The notes under the pieces are model-generated. The model was not told the DNA's origin. It made no database searches and worked only from the letters and a program-made list of their open reading frames with translations. The translations under genes and the position numbers were made by a program. From assembly GCA_022510805.1 (NCBI GenBank), contig JAFLSS010000004.1:1-64000 (forward strand): a stretch of DNA of 64,000 nt, written 5' to 3'. Positions 55,823 to 64,000 of this stretch are shown here, piece by piece. This stretch comes from Akkermansiaceae bacterium (lineage in GTDB: Bacteria; Verrucomicrobiota; Verrucomicrobiia; Verrucomicrobiales; Akkermansiaceae). Position 1 is the first letter of the stretch. Each line of letters opens with the position of its first letter.

Positions 55823-56731
55823 TTAGCGCTGCTCGCGCACGATTTCGGTGCCGATGCCCTCCGGCGTGAAGATTTCGAGCAGGATGGTGTGCGGCAGGCG
55901 GCCGTCAATAAAGTGCACCTTGCGCACGCCGGCATTCAGCGCGTCCACAGCGCTTTTCACCTTGGGGATCATGCCGCCGGAGATGATGCCTTTGTCGATG
56001 AGCTCGAAGGCTTCTTTGCGGTTGATGCTCTTCACGATCTCGGACTTGTCGTTCGGGTCGAGCAGGAGGCCCGGGACATCGGAGATGTAGATGAGCTTGA
56101 CGGGTTTGAGCTCGCGCGCCAGGGCGGCGGCGGCCAGGTCGGCATTCACATTGAGCGCTTGGTGGGTGCCCAGCTCGCGCGCGAGCGGGGAGATGACCGG
56201 GATGAGCTGCAGGGAGAGGGCTTCTTCGACGCGGGAGAGTTGGCAGCCGATGACTTGGCCGACCATGCCGAGGTCGAGCGGGTTGCCCTCTGCATCTTTT
56301 TCCAGCAGTTTTTCGCCCACGAAGACGGAGGTGCCGGGGATGCCCACGGCGGAGCCGCCGTGCTGGCGGATCATTTCAACGAGGTCGGGGTTGATGGTGC
56401 CGGAGAGGGTTTTTTCGACGATGTTGATGGCCTCCGGGGTGGTGACGCGCAGGCCGTTGACGAAGCGGGCCTCGAGGCCGGCATCAGCCATGGCTTTGGA
56501 GATGGCTTTGCCGCCGCCGTGCACGACGACGATTTTCATGCCCATGGCCTCGAGCACGACGATGTCGCGCATGAGGGATTTGACGAGGGAGGGGTCATCC
56601 ATGGCGGAGCCGCCGAATTTGATCAGGATGGTCTTATCGCGGTAGGACTGCATGTAGGGCAGGGCCTCGATGAGGATGTTGGCCTTGTGGATTTCTTGCT
56701 CCGGCTGTTCGACTTTGCGCGTGGCGATCAT
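55823..56731 (-). CDS. argB: acetylglutamate kinase
   Basis: TILIKFGGSAMDDPSL, IVVVHGGGKAISKAM, GGMIPKVKSAVDAL. Confidence 0.96.
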   Translation of the reverse strand: MIATRKVEQPEQEIHKANILIEALPYMQSYRDKTILIKFGGSAMDDPSLVKSLMRDIVVLEAMGMKIVVVHGGGKAISKAMADAGLEARFVNGLRVTTPEAINIVEKTLSGTINPDLVEMIRQHGGSAVGIPGTSVFVGEKLLEKDAEGNPLDLGMVGQVIGCQLSRVEEALSLQLIPVISPLARELGTHQALNVNADLAAAALARELKPVKLIYISDVPGLLLDPNDKSEIVKSINRKEAFELIDKGIISGGMIPKVKSAVDALNAGVRKVHFIDGRLPHTILLEIFTPEGIGTEIVREQR

Positions 56732-56740
56732 GGTGGGGTG

Positions 56741-57739
56741 TCAGATGTAGCGTTTGATTTTGAAGATGACGAGGGGGAGGACTGCTGCAATGAGCATGAG
56801 CAGCAGGGAGAACCAGAACCCCCATACCGTGTCGAGGAAGGGGATGTATTTGTAGTTCATGCCGAAGACGCTGGCGATGAGGGTGGGGGGCAGGAAGACG
56901 ACGGAGGTGATGGTGAAGACTTTCACGATGTCGTTCTGCTCGATGTTGATGAGCCCCAGCACGGCGTCGAGCATGAAGTTGATCTTGTTGGAGAGGAAGG
57001 AGGCGTATTCTGACAGGGAGTTCACGTCACGCATGGCGGGGCGGAGCGGGGTGTACAAATTCTCCGCGCTGTTCAGGCATGAGCTTTCATTGCCGGCGTA
57101 GGTGATGAGGCGCAGCAAGTTCACCAGCGCGTCACGCTGGCGGGTGATGAGGTCACCCACGCGGCCGAGCTCCTCAAGAGCATCACGCAGGTCTTCGGTG
57201 TCCGGGTCATTGTCACGCAGGCTGCTGTTGCGGGTGCGGCGCTTGCCGAACACTTTTTTGGAAAGGGTGTCCAGCTCGGTGCCGAAGCGCTCCAGCACGT
57301 CTGCCTGGCGGTCGACAAGAGCTTCAATCAGGCCGATGAAGACGAGATCCCGGTTGGTGTCATTCTTGCGCAGCAGGGAGTGCGAGAACACGCGGAAGGA
57401 GTAGGAATCCGTGTGGCGGACGGTGATGAGGGTGTTGCCTTTGAGGATGAAGGTGATCTCGGAGATGGTGGGGGTGTCGGTCTCCACGCGTGAGAGCACG
57501 GTGGTGGTCATGAATCGGGCGTCATCCTCGTAATACAGGCGGGAGGTGGCCTCAATTTCGCGCATGTCATCCTGCGTGGGCATGGCGATCTCGCATATTT
57601 CCTCAGCGTAGCGGAGCTCGTCCGCATCAGGTGTCAGCAGGTCCAGCCAAAAGATGGCTTCTTTTGGGATGTCGTGGTCATGATCAAGCCCGACCATGCG
57701 TGAGATGCCCTGCGCTGACTGTGTGTATATGCGAATCAT
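56741..57739 (-). CDS. corA: CorA family magnesium/cobalt transporter
   Basis: FGMNYKYIPFLDTVWGFWFSLLLM with the C-terminal GMN motif; ATG 57739. Confidence 0.93.
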   Translation of the reverse strand: MIRIYTQSAQGISRMVGLDHDHDIPKEAIFWLDLLTPDADELRYAEEICEIAMPTQDDMREIEATSRLYYEDDARFMTTTVLSRVETDTPTISEITFILKGNTLITVRHTDSYSFRVFSHSLLRKNDTNRDLVFIGLIEALVDRQADVLERFGTELDTLSKKVFGKRRTRNSSLRDNDPDTEDLRDALEELGRVGDLITRQRDALVNLLRLITYAGNESSCLNSAENLYTPLRPAMRDVNSLSEYASFLSNKINFMLDAVLGLINIEQNDIVKVFTITSVVFLPPTLIASVFGMNYKYIPFLDTVWGFWFSLLLMLIAAVLPLVIFKIKRYI

Positions 57740-57874
57740 AGCTTCCGATGCGTTGAGGTGGAGACCCATTCATGCGGTGAAGCGGCACAGCTCCTTGCGG
57801 ATTTTACTCTTTTTTTTCTGCTAAGGCAAGCCCGCAATGCGGCGCGGCACGCAATAAGGGGGTGCGGCAGCGGG

Positions 57875-58744
57875 CTAGGGGGTGGTCCAGCGGCGGATGA
57901 TTTCTGCCGCTCGGGGGGATTGCTGCTGCATGTCGCGCTCGATATCCGGGAGCCAGGGGCGGATGAGGTTGCCGCTGAGGGTGAGGCAGAAGTAGAGGAA
58001 GAAGGCTACGATGAGGCGTGTGGTGACTGTGGAGCGCTGCTGCATGATGGGCAGGGTGGCCGCGGCGATGTCCCAGGGCATGAAGTTGCGCCGGCTGTGG
58101 CGGCGGTAGCAGAGCAGGAGGGTGATGAGGTTGAACGGGGGGAGCATGCAGCCCAGGCCGATCACGTAGACAAGGTAGCTGCGCAGCAGCATGGTGCCCA
58201 AGCCCGGCCGCTTGCGCAGGCTGGCCAGCCGGATGCCGAGCCAGTGTTTGCCCGGGGTGGTGCCGATGATGGTGAACAGCAGGGCTTCGATGGCGGGGTA
58301 GGGCAGCCAGAAGAGGGGGGCGCTGGGCAGGTAGAATGGGCTGTAGGGGAGGTCGAGGCAGCGGAGGATGCTGAGGGTGGTGATGGCGTAGATCCCCATG
58401 TCGACAGCGCGCGCGAGGAAGCGCGAGGAGGCGCTCGGGTTGAGGAGGGTGTTGAGGGTGGCTCGGCGCTGCTGCTGCTCTGCTGTGGGGGCGGCTGCGG
58501 GGGCGGCGGGGGCCGGGGGGATGGGCGGCAGGCCGGGGGGTGTTTCTACTGCGGGTTCCTCTGCTTCTTGGGGGGTGAGGAAATCCCGCAGGGCGGGGAG
58601 TTCACGCAGGGGGAGCCAGCCTGAGCAGCCGGCGTGCCAGCCCGGCGTGTCTGCCGGCAGGTCACCGAGGCGCACAAGGCTGATGATGTCGGGTGCGGTG
58701 GCGGGGCCGCGGCGCCGGCCGTTTTCTATCCAGTAGATCTGCAT
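57875..58744 (-). CDS. GYF_2-like domain + RDD family membrane protein
   Basis: MQIYWIENGRRRGPATAPDIISLVRLGDLPADTPGWHAGCSGWLPL; ASSRFLARAVDMGIYAI, GTTPGKHWLGIRL. Confidence 0.85.
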   Translation of the reverse strand: MQIYWIENGRRRGPATAPDIISLVRLGDLPADTPGWHAGCSGWLPLRELPALRDFLTPQEAEEPAVETPPGLPPIPPAPAAPAAAPTAEQQQRRATLNTLLNPSASSRFLARAVDMGIYAITTLSILRCLDLPYSPFYLPSAPLFWLPYPAIEALLFTIIGTTPGKHWLGIRLASLRKRPGLGTMLLRSYLVYVIGLGCMLPPFNLITLLLCYRRHSRRNFMPWDIAAATLPIMQQRSTVTTRLIVAFFLYFCLTLSGNLIRPWLPDIERDMQQQSPRAAEIIRRWTTP

Positions 58745-60393
58745 TAGTTGGAGCGCAGGGCTTTTGAGGGGTCTTGACGGGAGATGAAGAAGGCGGGGAT
58801 GACGGAGGCGATGGTGACCATGAGGAAGGCTTGCAGAGCCTGCCGCGCGAAGGTGCCGGGGGTGAAGGCTGCCGGCAGGGTGATGCCGTGTGCTTCCATG
58901 GGGAAGGGGTCCATGTCCATGGCGGCCATGGCGGCTTGGATTTCGAGGCGGTAGTGCAGCACCAGCAGGGCGAGCCCGACGCCGAGGATGGCGCCGCCCA
59001 GGCCGATGATGATGCCCTGCCAGGTGAAGATGCCCATGATTTTGGCCGGGGTGGCGCCCAGGGCTTGCAGCACGGCGATCTCGCGCTTGCGCTGCATGCT
59101 CATGGTGAACATGACGGCCATGATGCAGAAGCTTGCGATGAGGGAGATGATGGAGAGGACAAAGCTCATCATGGTGCGCTCATTGGCGATGAGGTGATAC
59201 CACTGCTCATAGCTTTTTGTCCAGGGGATGACTTGCCAGTAGAGGCCGGAGGGGTAGGACTCTGAGGGGGTGTTCAGGTTGGGCAGGAGGGTGCGGATGC
59301 GGGCTTCGAGTGCGGCGGTTTGGTTGGGGTCAACGGAGCGGACGCAGAGGCCCATGATTTCATTTTTGCCGTTTGAGCCGTAGCCGACGATGTCCTGCGC
59401 GATGGGGAGCGGCAGGTAGATGTGGGGCCCGGGCATGTTTTCGGGCGCTTGGTAGATGCCCACCACCTCAAGATCCATGGGCATGACCATCTCGGTGATG
59501 CTTTTCACGGCTTTGCCGTCTTCGCGGTCGCGATCCAGCTCTGCGAGCTCGGTGGCGCGGGTGAGCCAGCGCTGTTTTTCCTCAGCGGTGAAAGGCAGGC
59601 CGAGGTGGTCACGCGCTTCGTCATAAAAGGCGTAGAGGGCGTCCCGCTCGCTGAGGCGCAGCTTGGCGGTGTCAAATGACTCGATGCGCTGCATGAGGGC
59701 GCGCAGGGTGGCGGCCGGCACGCGCTCCCCTGTGGGGGTGGTTTCCGCCTGGGCGAATGTGTTGCGCAGGCTGTCCAGGAAGGCGGGGTCCTCGTGGGTC
59801 TGCAGGGGGGCTTGGATCATGCTGTAGACGGCGGCGATCTCATCTATGCTGCCCACGGGGGTGAGGTGCAGCTGGTCCCCGAGGCTGAGGCCGAGCATTT
59901 GTGCGGTGGTGGCGGAGATGACGCATTCCTGATTCAGCCCGTCACCGAAGTCGAACGTGCCCTCTTTGAGCATGGGCAGCAGGGCGTCGAGCTGCGGGCG
60001 GTTGTGGGGCTCAAGCGTGGTGAAATGCACCGTCATGCGGGCGTTGTTGCCTTGCGCAAAGGCTTCATTTTCCAGCTGGGGGTACACGCTGACCACGCCG
60101 GGCAGCGCGGAGATCTTGTCACGCAGCTCCGGCCAGTGGGTGTCGTCCTCGGTGAGGGTGCGGGGGTTCAGCCCATCATGCCCGGTGATGATGAAGTGTG
60201 GGGTGAAGGCGAGGCCGCGTGTTTCCATCTCCTTCTGCAGGCCTTCCATCACGCTGAGCACGACGATGAGTACCATCACCCCCAGTGCGACGCCGCCCAG
60301 GCAGATGAGGGTGATGATGGAAAACATGGTGCGCAGTGGGTTCAGGTATCTCACTGCGAGCATGAGGCTCAGGTTGCGGCGGAGGGCTTTCAT
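58744..60393 (-). CDS. FtsX-like ABC transporter permease (LolC/LolE-type)
   Basis: LAVRYLNPLRTMFSIITLICLGGVALGVMVLIVVLSVMEG; KREIAVLQALGATPAKIMGIFTWQGIIIG. Confidence 0.9.
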   Translation of the reverse strand: MKALRRNLSLMLAVRYLNPLRTMFSIITLICLGGVALGVMVLIVVLSVMEGLQKEMETRGLAFTPHFIITGHDGLNPRTLTEDDTHWPELRDKISALPGVVSVYPQLENEAFAQGNNARMTVHFTTLEPHNRPQLDALLPMLKEGTFDFGDGLNQECVISATTAQMLGLSLGDQLHLTPVGSIDEIAAVYSMIQAPLQTHEDPAFLDSLRNTFAQAETTPTGERVPAATLRALMQRIESFDTAKLRLSERDALYAFYDEARDHLGLPFTAEEKQRWLTRATELAELDRDREDGKAVKSITEMVMPMDLEVVGIYQAPENMPGPHIYLPLPIAQDIVGYGSNGKNEIMGLCVRSVDPNQTAALEARIRTLLPNLNTPSESYPSGLYWQVIPWTKSYEQWYHLIANERTMMSFVLSIISLIASFCIMAVMFTMSMQRKREIAVLQALGATPAKIMGIFTWQGIIIGLGGAILGVGLALLVLHYRLEIQAAMAAMDMDPFPMEAHGITLPAAFTPGTFARQALQAFLMVTIASVIPAFFISRQDPSKALRSN

Positions 60394-60444
60394 GTAAAAA
60401 AGGGGGGGATGGGGGGAGAGGGGCGGCGGCGGGTGCGCGCTCAG

Positions 60445-60475
60445 CGCTGCCTGCCGAGGGCCGGCAGGCGCAGCG
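60445..60475 (-). terminator. hairpin downstream of pfkA1 (possible terminator/processing site)
   Basis: cgctg-cctgccg (60445-60456) / cggcagg-cg-cagcg (60462-60475), stem with a 2-nt bulge. Confidence 0.4.
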
Positions 60476-60495
60476 GGTGGTGTGGTGGGGCGGGG

Positions 60496-61578
60496 TTACT
60501 CATCGCCAAAGGAGATGCCGATCTCCTTGGCGGCTTCGATGAGCTGGCTCTTTTTGTCGACGAGGTGCAGCTGGCGCACGGCTTCTTCGATGGGCATGCT
60601 CACCATTTCATTGCGCAGCAGAGCCACGGTGTCGCCGAATTTGTTTTCTTCGATGAGGTCGATGGCCTTGGCGCCGCAGCGCACGCCCAGCACGCGGTCG
60701 AACGCGATGGGGGAGCCGCCGCGCTGCACGTGGCCGAGCACGCAGTAGCGGGTTTCAATGCCGGTGATGGTCTCGAGCTTGGTGGAGAGGAAGGAGGCGA
60801 TGCCGCCCAGGCGCACCTCACCCACGGTTTCTTCATCCAGCGTGAGCAGCTTGCCGCCGATTCGGGCGCCCTCACTGACCACGACGATGATTTCTCGCTG
60901 GCCCAGGGCTTTGAGGAGCTCGACCTTGCGGACAATTTCTTCCAGTTTGAACTCGATTTCCGGCAGGAGGATCACATCTGCACCGCCGGCGATGCCGCCA
61001 TAGAGGGCGATCCACCCTGCGTGGCGCCCCATCACCTCCACGACCATCATGCGCTGGTGGGAGTAGGCGGTGGTGCGCAGGCGGTCCAGGTTGGCGCTGA
61101 CGATGGAGACGGCGGTCCAGAAGCCGAAGGTGTAGTCCGTGGAGCCCAGGTCGTTGTCGATGGTTTTGGGCACGCCGACGATGGGCAGGCCGATGTGGCG
61201 CAGCTCCAGCCCGATGGTCTGCGAGCCGTCACCGCCCACGACAATGAGGGCGGAGAGGCCGAGGCGCTCTACAGTTTCCTTGCTGCGGCGCAGCACGTCA
61301 TCTGCAATTTGGAGCTTGCCGCCCACGCCGCTTTTCACGGTGAAGTTACCCTTGTTGACAGTGCCGAGGATGGTGCCGCCCAGGGAGCGGATGTTGTGGC
61401 AGTTGGCCGGGGTGAGGATGCGCCAGCGTTCGTTCTCCGGGGTGGAGAGGAGACCCTCAAAGCCATCAAAAAAGCCGTATACAGTCCAGCCGCGGGCAGA
61501 GGCAGCCCCCACGGCGCCCTCGATGACTGCATTGAGGCCGGGGCAGTCGCCGCCGGCGTTGAGTATGCCTATGTTCAT
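60496..61578 (-). CDS. pfkA: 6-phosphofructokinase (canonical active-site motifs)
   Basis: MNIGILNAGGDCPGLNAVI, VVGGDGSQTIG, PKTIDND, EVMGRHAGWIA, LGHVQRGGSP. Confidence 0.95.
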   Translation of the reverse strand: MNIGILNAGGDCPGLNAVIEGAVGAASARGWTVYGFFDGFEGLLSTPENERWRILTPANCHNIRSLGGTILGTVNKGNFTVKSGVGGKLQIADDVLRRSKETVERLGLSALIVVGGDGSQTIGLELRHIGLPIVGVPKTIDNDLGSTDYTFGFWTAVSIVSANLDRLRTTAYSHQRMMVVEVMGRHAGWIALYGGIAGGADVILLPEIEFKLEEIVRKVELLKALGQREIIVVVSEGARIGGKLLTLDEETVGEVRLGGIASFLSTKLETITGIETRYCVLGHVQRGGSPIAFDRVLGVRCGAKAIDLIEENKFGDTVALLRNEMVSMPIEEAVRQLHLVDKKSQLIEAAKEIGISFGDE

Positions 61579-61591
61579 GGGGAAGGGGAGG

Positions 61592-62575
61592 TTATCTCGG
61601 GAGGGTGATGAATTTGTTCGGGTTGGAGTAGTCGTCAGACTCCAGCCATTCTTCCCAGGCTTTCCAGCTGTCGCGCAGCAGGAGGTTGGCGATCTTGTAG
61701 CGGCTCTCAGAGGAGTGGGCGCCGAGCACGACGATGAGAAGGCGCTGCGGGTAGGTTTCCAGCTTGCCGGTGCGCGGGTTGCGCAGCTTGACGGATTGGC
61801 GCGTGGCAGAGAGGATGAGGCAGGCGCCGGCGGTGGTGGAGCGAGCGGCGCGCACACCCTCTACGCCCGGGGTGCTGAGCATGTTGTTGGAGTTGATGAT
61901 GGTGACCGTGCGCGTGCCGTTGACGGAGGCCACGTAGCTGCGCAGGGAGCAGATGCTGCGGAAGCTGGGCTTGAGCATGGCGTACATGCCGAGTTTGGCG
62001 ATGTCGTGCGTGTCGGACTGGGTGATGATGGCGCCGCTGGAGCCCTTGAACCACGTGGAGCGCATGCCGATGGTGCGCGCCATCTGATTCATCTGATTCA
62101 CGAAGGCGGTCTCAGGGTCAGAGGGGTCGATGGTGGAGCCGCAGGCGTATGCCAGGGTGGCGGCGCAGGCGCTGTCATCCCACATGATGGCGGAGTGCAG
62201 CGCATCGCGCAGGGAGATGCGATCTCCCGGGCGCAGGTGCAGCAGGTTGGTCTGCGGCCAGCGGCAGGCGGAGGCGGGCACCACGAGGATGCGCCCGGTG
62301 TCGATGTGGCGCGCGTTGATCCAGTCGATCACCACGAGGGCAGTCGCCACGTTGGTGAGCATGCCGATGGGGCGCAGCTCATTGGGGTTGCCGGTGTAGA
62401 GCACGCGGCCGGAGTAGGCCTCAAGCGCCAGGTAGCTCGGGGTGCGCTGCGTGGGCGGCGCGACTCGTTCTACACCGGTGCAGGCTACCATGCTCACGAG
62501 GGAAAGGAGGCTGAGCCCGGCCAGGCGGGCGGCGCGGCGGATATTGCGGATTTGGGTCAGGATGCTGTGTGTCAT
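61592..62575 (-). CDS. D-alanyl-D-alanine carboxypeptidase (S11) homologue, lipoprotein, predicted catalytically inactive
   Basis: Collinear with PBP5-type S11 domains, but SxxK->MLTN, SGN->WDD, KTG->RAA; lipobox SMVAC. Confidence 0.85.
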   Translation of the reverse strand: MTHSILTQIRNIRRAARLAGLSLLSLVSMVACTGVERVAPPTQRTPSYLALEAYSGRVLYTGNPNELRPIGMLTNVATALVVIDWINARHIDTGRILVVPASACRWPQTNLLHLRPGDRISLRDALHSAIMWDDSACAATLAYACGSTIDPSDPETAFVNQMNQMARTIGMRSTWFKGSSGAIITQSDTHDIAKLGMYAMLKPSFRSICSLRSYVASVNGTRTVTIINSNNMLSTPGVEGVRAARSTTAGACLILSATRQSVKLRNPRTGKLETYPQRLLIVVLGAHSSESRYKIANLLLRDSWKAWEEWLESDDYSNPNKFITLPR

Positions 62576-63720
62576 GCGGATGTTTCGTCAGTAGAAGTGG
62601 ATGAGGTGTGGTCAACGCTGGAGATGCTGCCGGGGGCGCGGTCACCGAAGATGATGCCTAGGTCACGCGCGGTGCGCACGAGCTGGCTGTCAGCGTGGAT
62701 GATGCGCGGCGCGGCGATGGCTTCTTTGATGGGGACGCTGCCGACATTGAGCCCTTGCAGCACGACTGAGCGGCCAAATTGGTTTTGCTCGATGAGTTTG
62801 ACGGCTTCGACTCCGAAGCGCAGGCCGAGGATGCGGTCAAATGCGCAGGGGCTGCCGCCGCGCTGGGTGTGGCCGAGTACGCAGTAGCGCGACTCGATGC
62901 CCACGCGCTCTTCGAGTTCGTGGCAGAGGCGGTTGCCGATGCCGCCCAGGCGCTCGTTGCCGTTGTCTTTGTTGCGCACGGTGATGAGCTGGCCGTTGAG
63001 GCGGGCGCCCTCGGCCACCACGACGATGATCTCCCGCTGGCCGGCTTGTTTGCGGGCTTTGATGCACTCGACTACGTGGTCGAGCTCAAAGGGGATTTCC
63101 GGGATGAGCACCACATCTGCCGCGGAGGAGATGCCGCTGTGCAGGGCGATCCAGCCGGAGAGGTCACCCATGACCTCAATGACCATGATGCGCTGGTGCG
63201 CATTGGCCGTGGTGCGGATGCGGTCTATGGATTCTGTGACCACGGACACAGCGCTCTGGAAGCCGAAGGTGTAGTCCGAGGCGGGGCAGAGGTCGTTGTT
63301 GATGGTCTTGGGGATGGAGATGACGGGCAGGCCTTCCTCGGAGAGGAGGCTGGCGGTGCGGGCGGAGCCGTTGCCGCCGATGACGGCGAGCGCTTGCAGG
63401 CCGAGGGCGGTGATGGTTTTTTTGGCTTTGGCCATGGTGGTGGGCTCCACTTGGGCGCGGCCGAGTTTGTTCACCCGCACGGCGAAATTGCCGGTGCTGG
63501 TGGTGCCGAGGATGGTGCCGCCATGGGCGCGTATCTTGTGGGTGCCCTGGGGGGTGAGCAGCTCGTAGCGCCGGCCGCTCTCGATGGGCAGCAGTCCTTC
63601 AAAGCCATCGTGGAAGCCGATGACGCGCCAGCCGCGCTTGTATGCCGCGGAGACAAAGCCTTCGATAACTGCATTGATGCCGGGGCAGTCGCCGCCGGAG
63701 TTGAGGATGCCGATAATCAT
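62572..63720 (-). CDS. 6-phosphofructokinase paralogue with degenerate active site
   Basis: MIIGILNSGGDCPGINAVIEG and LGHTQRGGSP kept; GGNGS, PKTINND and EVMGD replace GGDGS, PKTIDND and EVMGR. Confidence 0.92.
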   Translation of the reverse strand: MIIGILNSGGDCPGINAVIEGFVSAAYKRGWRVIGFHDGFEGLLPIESGRRYELLTPQGTHKIRAHGGTILGTTSTGNFAVRVNKLGRAQVEPTTMAKAKKTITALGLQALAVIGGNGSARTASLLSEEGLPVISIPKTINNDLCPASDYTFGFQSAVSVVTESIDRIRTTANAHQRIMVIEVMGDLSGWIALHSGISSAADVVLIPEIPFELDHVVECIKARKQAGQREIIVVVAEGARLNGQLITVRNKDNGNERLGGIGNRLCHELEERVGIESRYCVLGHTQRGGSPCAFDRILGLRFGVEAVKLIEQNQFGRSVVLQGLNVGSVPIKEAIAAPRIIHADSQLVRTARDLGIIFGDRAPGSISSVDHTSSTSTDETSA

Positions 63721-63742
63721 AGGTTGATGAAGGGGGGGGTGG

Positions 63743-64000
63743 TTAGTGGGCGGGGGTGGGGGCCGGGATGGCGCCGAAGCAGTGCGCGCAGTTCCAGAGG
63801 GCGCGCGGGTGGTGGAAGAATGATTTCCAGATGGAGCCTTTCAGGCCATTGGCCGGCGAGCCGTCGCGCTCACAGTAGCCATACCACTCACCATGCCGGT
63901 GGTCTTGCAGGTGGGTGAATGACCAGTCGTGAATGCGCTGGTGCCACTCGGCGTATTTTTCATTGCCGGTCATGGTGTAGGCCAGCGCGGTGCCGATGAG
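63743..64000 (-). CDS. AGE/N-acylglucosamine 2-epimerase family protein, C-terminal part (truncated by window edge)
   Basis: WYGYCERDGSPANGLKGSIWKSFFHHPRALWNCAHCF; frame open to the window edge. Confidence 0.8.
   Translation of the reverse strand, partial: LIGTALAYTMTGNEKYAEWHQRIHDWSFTHLQDHRHGEWYGYCERDGSPANGLKGSIWKSFFHHPRALWNCAHCFGAIPAPTPAH

Noticed and set aside
57790-57890. AGCCCGC/GCGGGCT stem and T-run upstream of corA
   Set aside because: The T-run is on the wrong strand/side for terminating the minus-strand RDD gene, and no plus-strand gene ends here.
59794-61608. 604-aa plus-strand ORF opposite lolC/E and pfkA
   Set aside because: Spans two real minus-strand genes and the gap between them; shadow ORF.
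61579-61857. N-terminal extension of the pfkA ORF
   Set aside because: Overlaps the S11 gene; the conserved PFK N-terminus MNIGILNAGGD starts exactly at 61578.

Overview
Bacterial chromosomal window, high GC except for a clearly AT-richer first ~3.5 kb. The gene content and the MKLHLP-type giant autotransporter suggest a Verrucomicrobia/Akkermansia-like organism; this is inference and was not searched. It is mostly housekeeping genes: dnaE, nspC, coaE-rho fusion, queG, trpS, uvrC, RNase E/G, mreB, kefB-like, rlmI, gmk, yicC, holB, pheA, a Mini-III-like RNase, hisS, nadK, argB, corA, lolC/E-like and two pfkA paralogues. Accessory-looking genes are two Sel1-repeat proteins, a kinase/PEGA/SUMF1 protein, TPR proteins, an internal-Tat polyferredoxin, a giant (~3,860 aa) autotransporter, a YD-repeat membrane protein and a CD225/DUF2752 pair. 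The best candidates for a second look are: (1) a three-gene run of canonical PFK, an S11 DD-peptidase homologue with all three catalytic motifs lost, and a PFK paralogue with several catalytic residues replaced, the last two translationally coupled; (2) a membrane polyferredoxin with a Tat-like RR motif plus lipobox in the middle of the chain; (3) an in-frame CoaE-Rho fusion; (4) a strong intrinsic terminator just upstream of the DUF2752 start codon; (5) a 195-bp structured element near the left edge with inverted termini and a flanking direct repeat. No rRNA, tRNA, CRISPR array or transposase was recognised. All family calls come from reading the translations by eye, without database searches.
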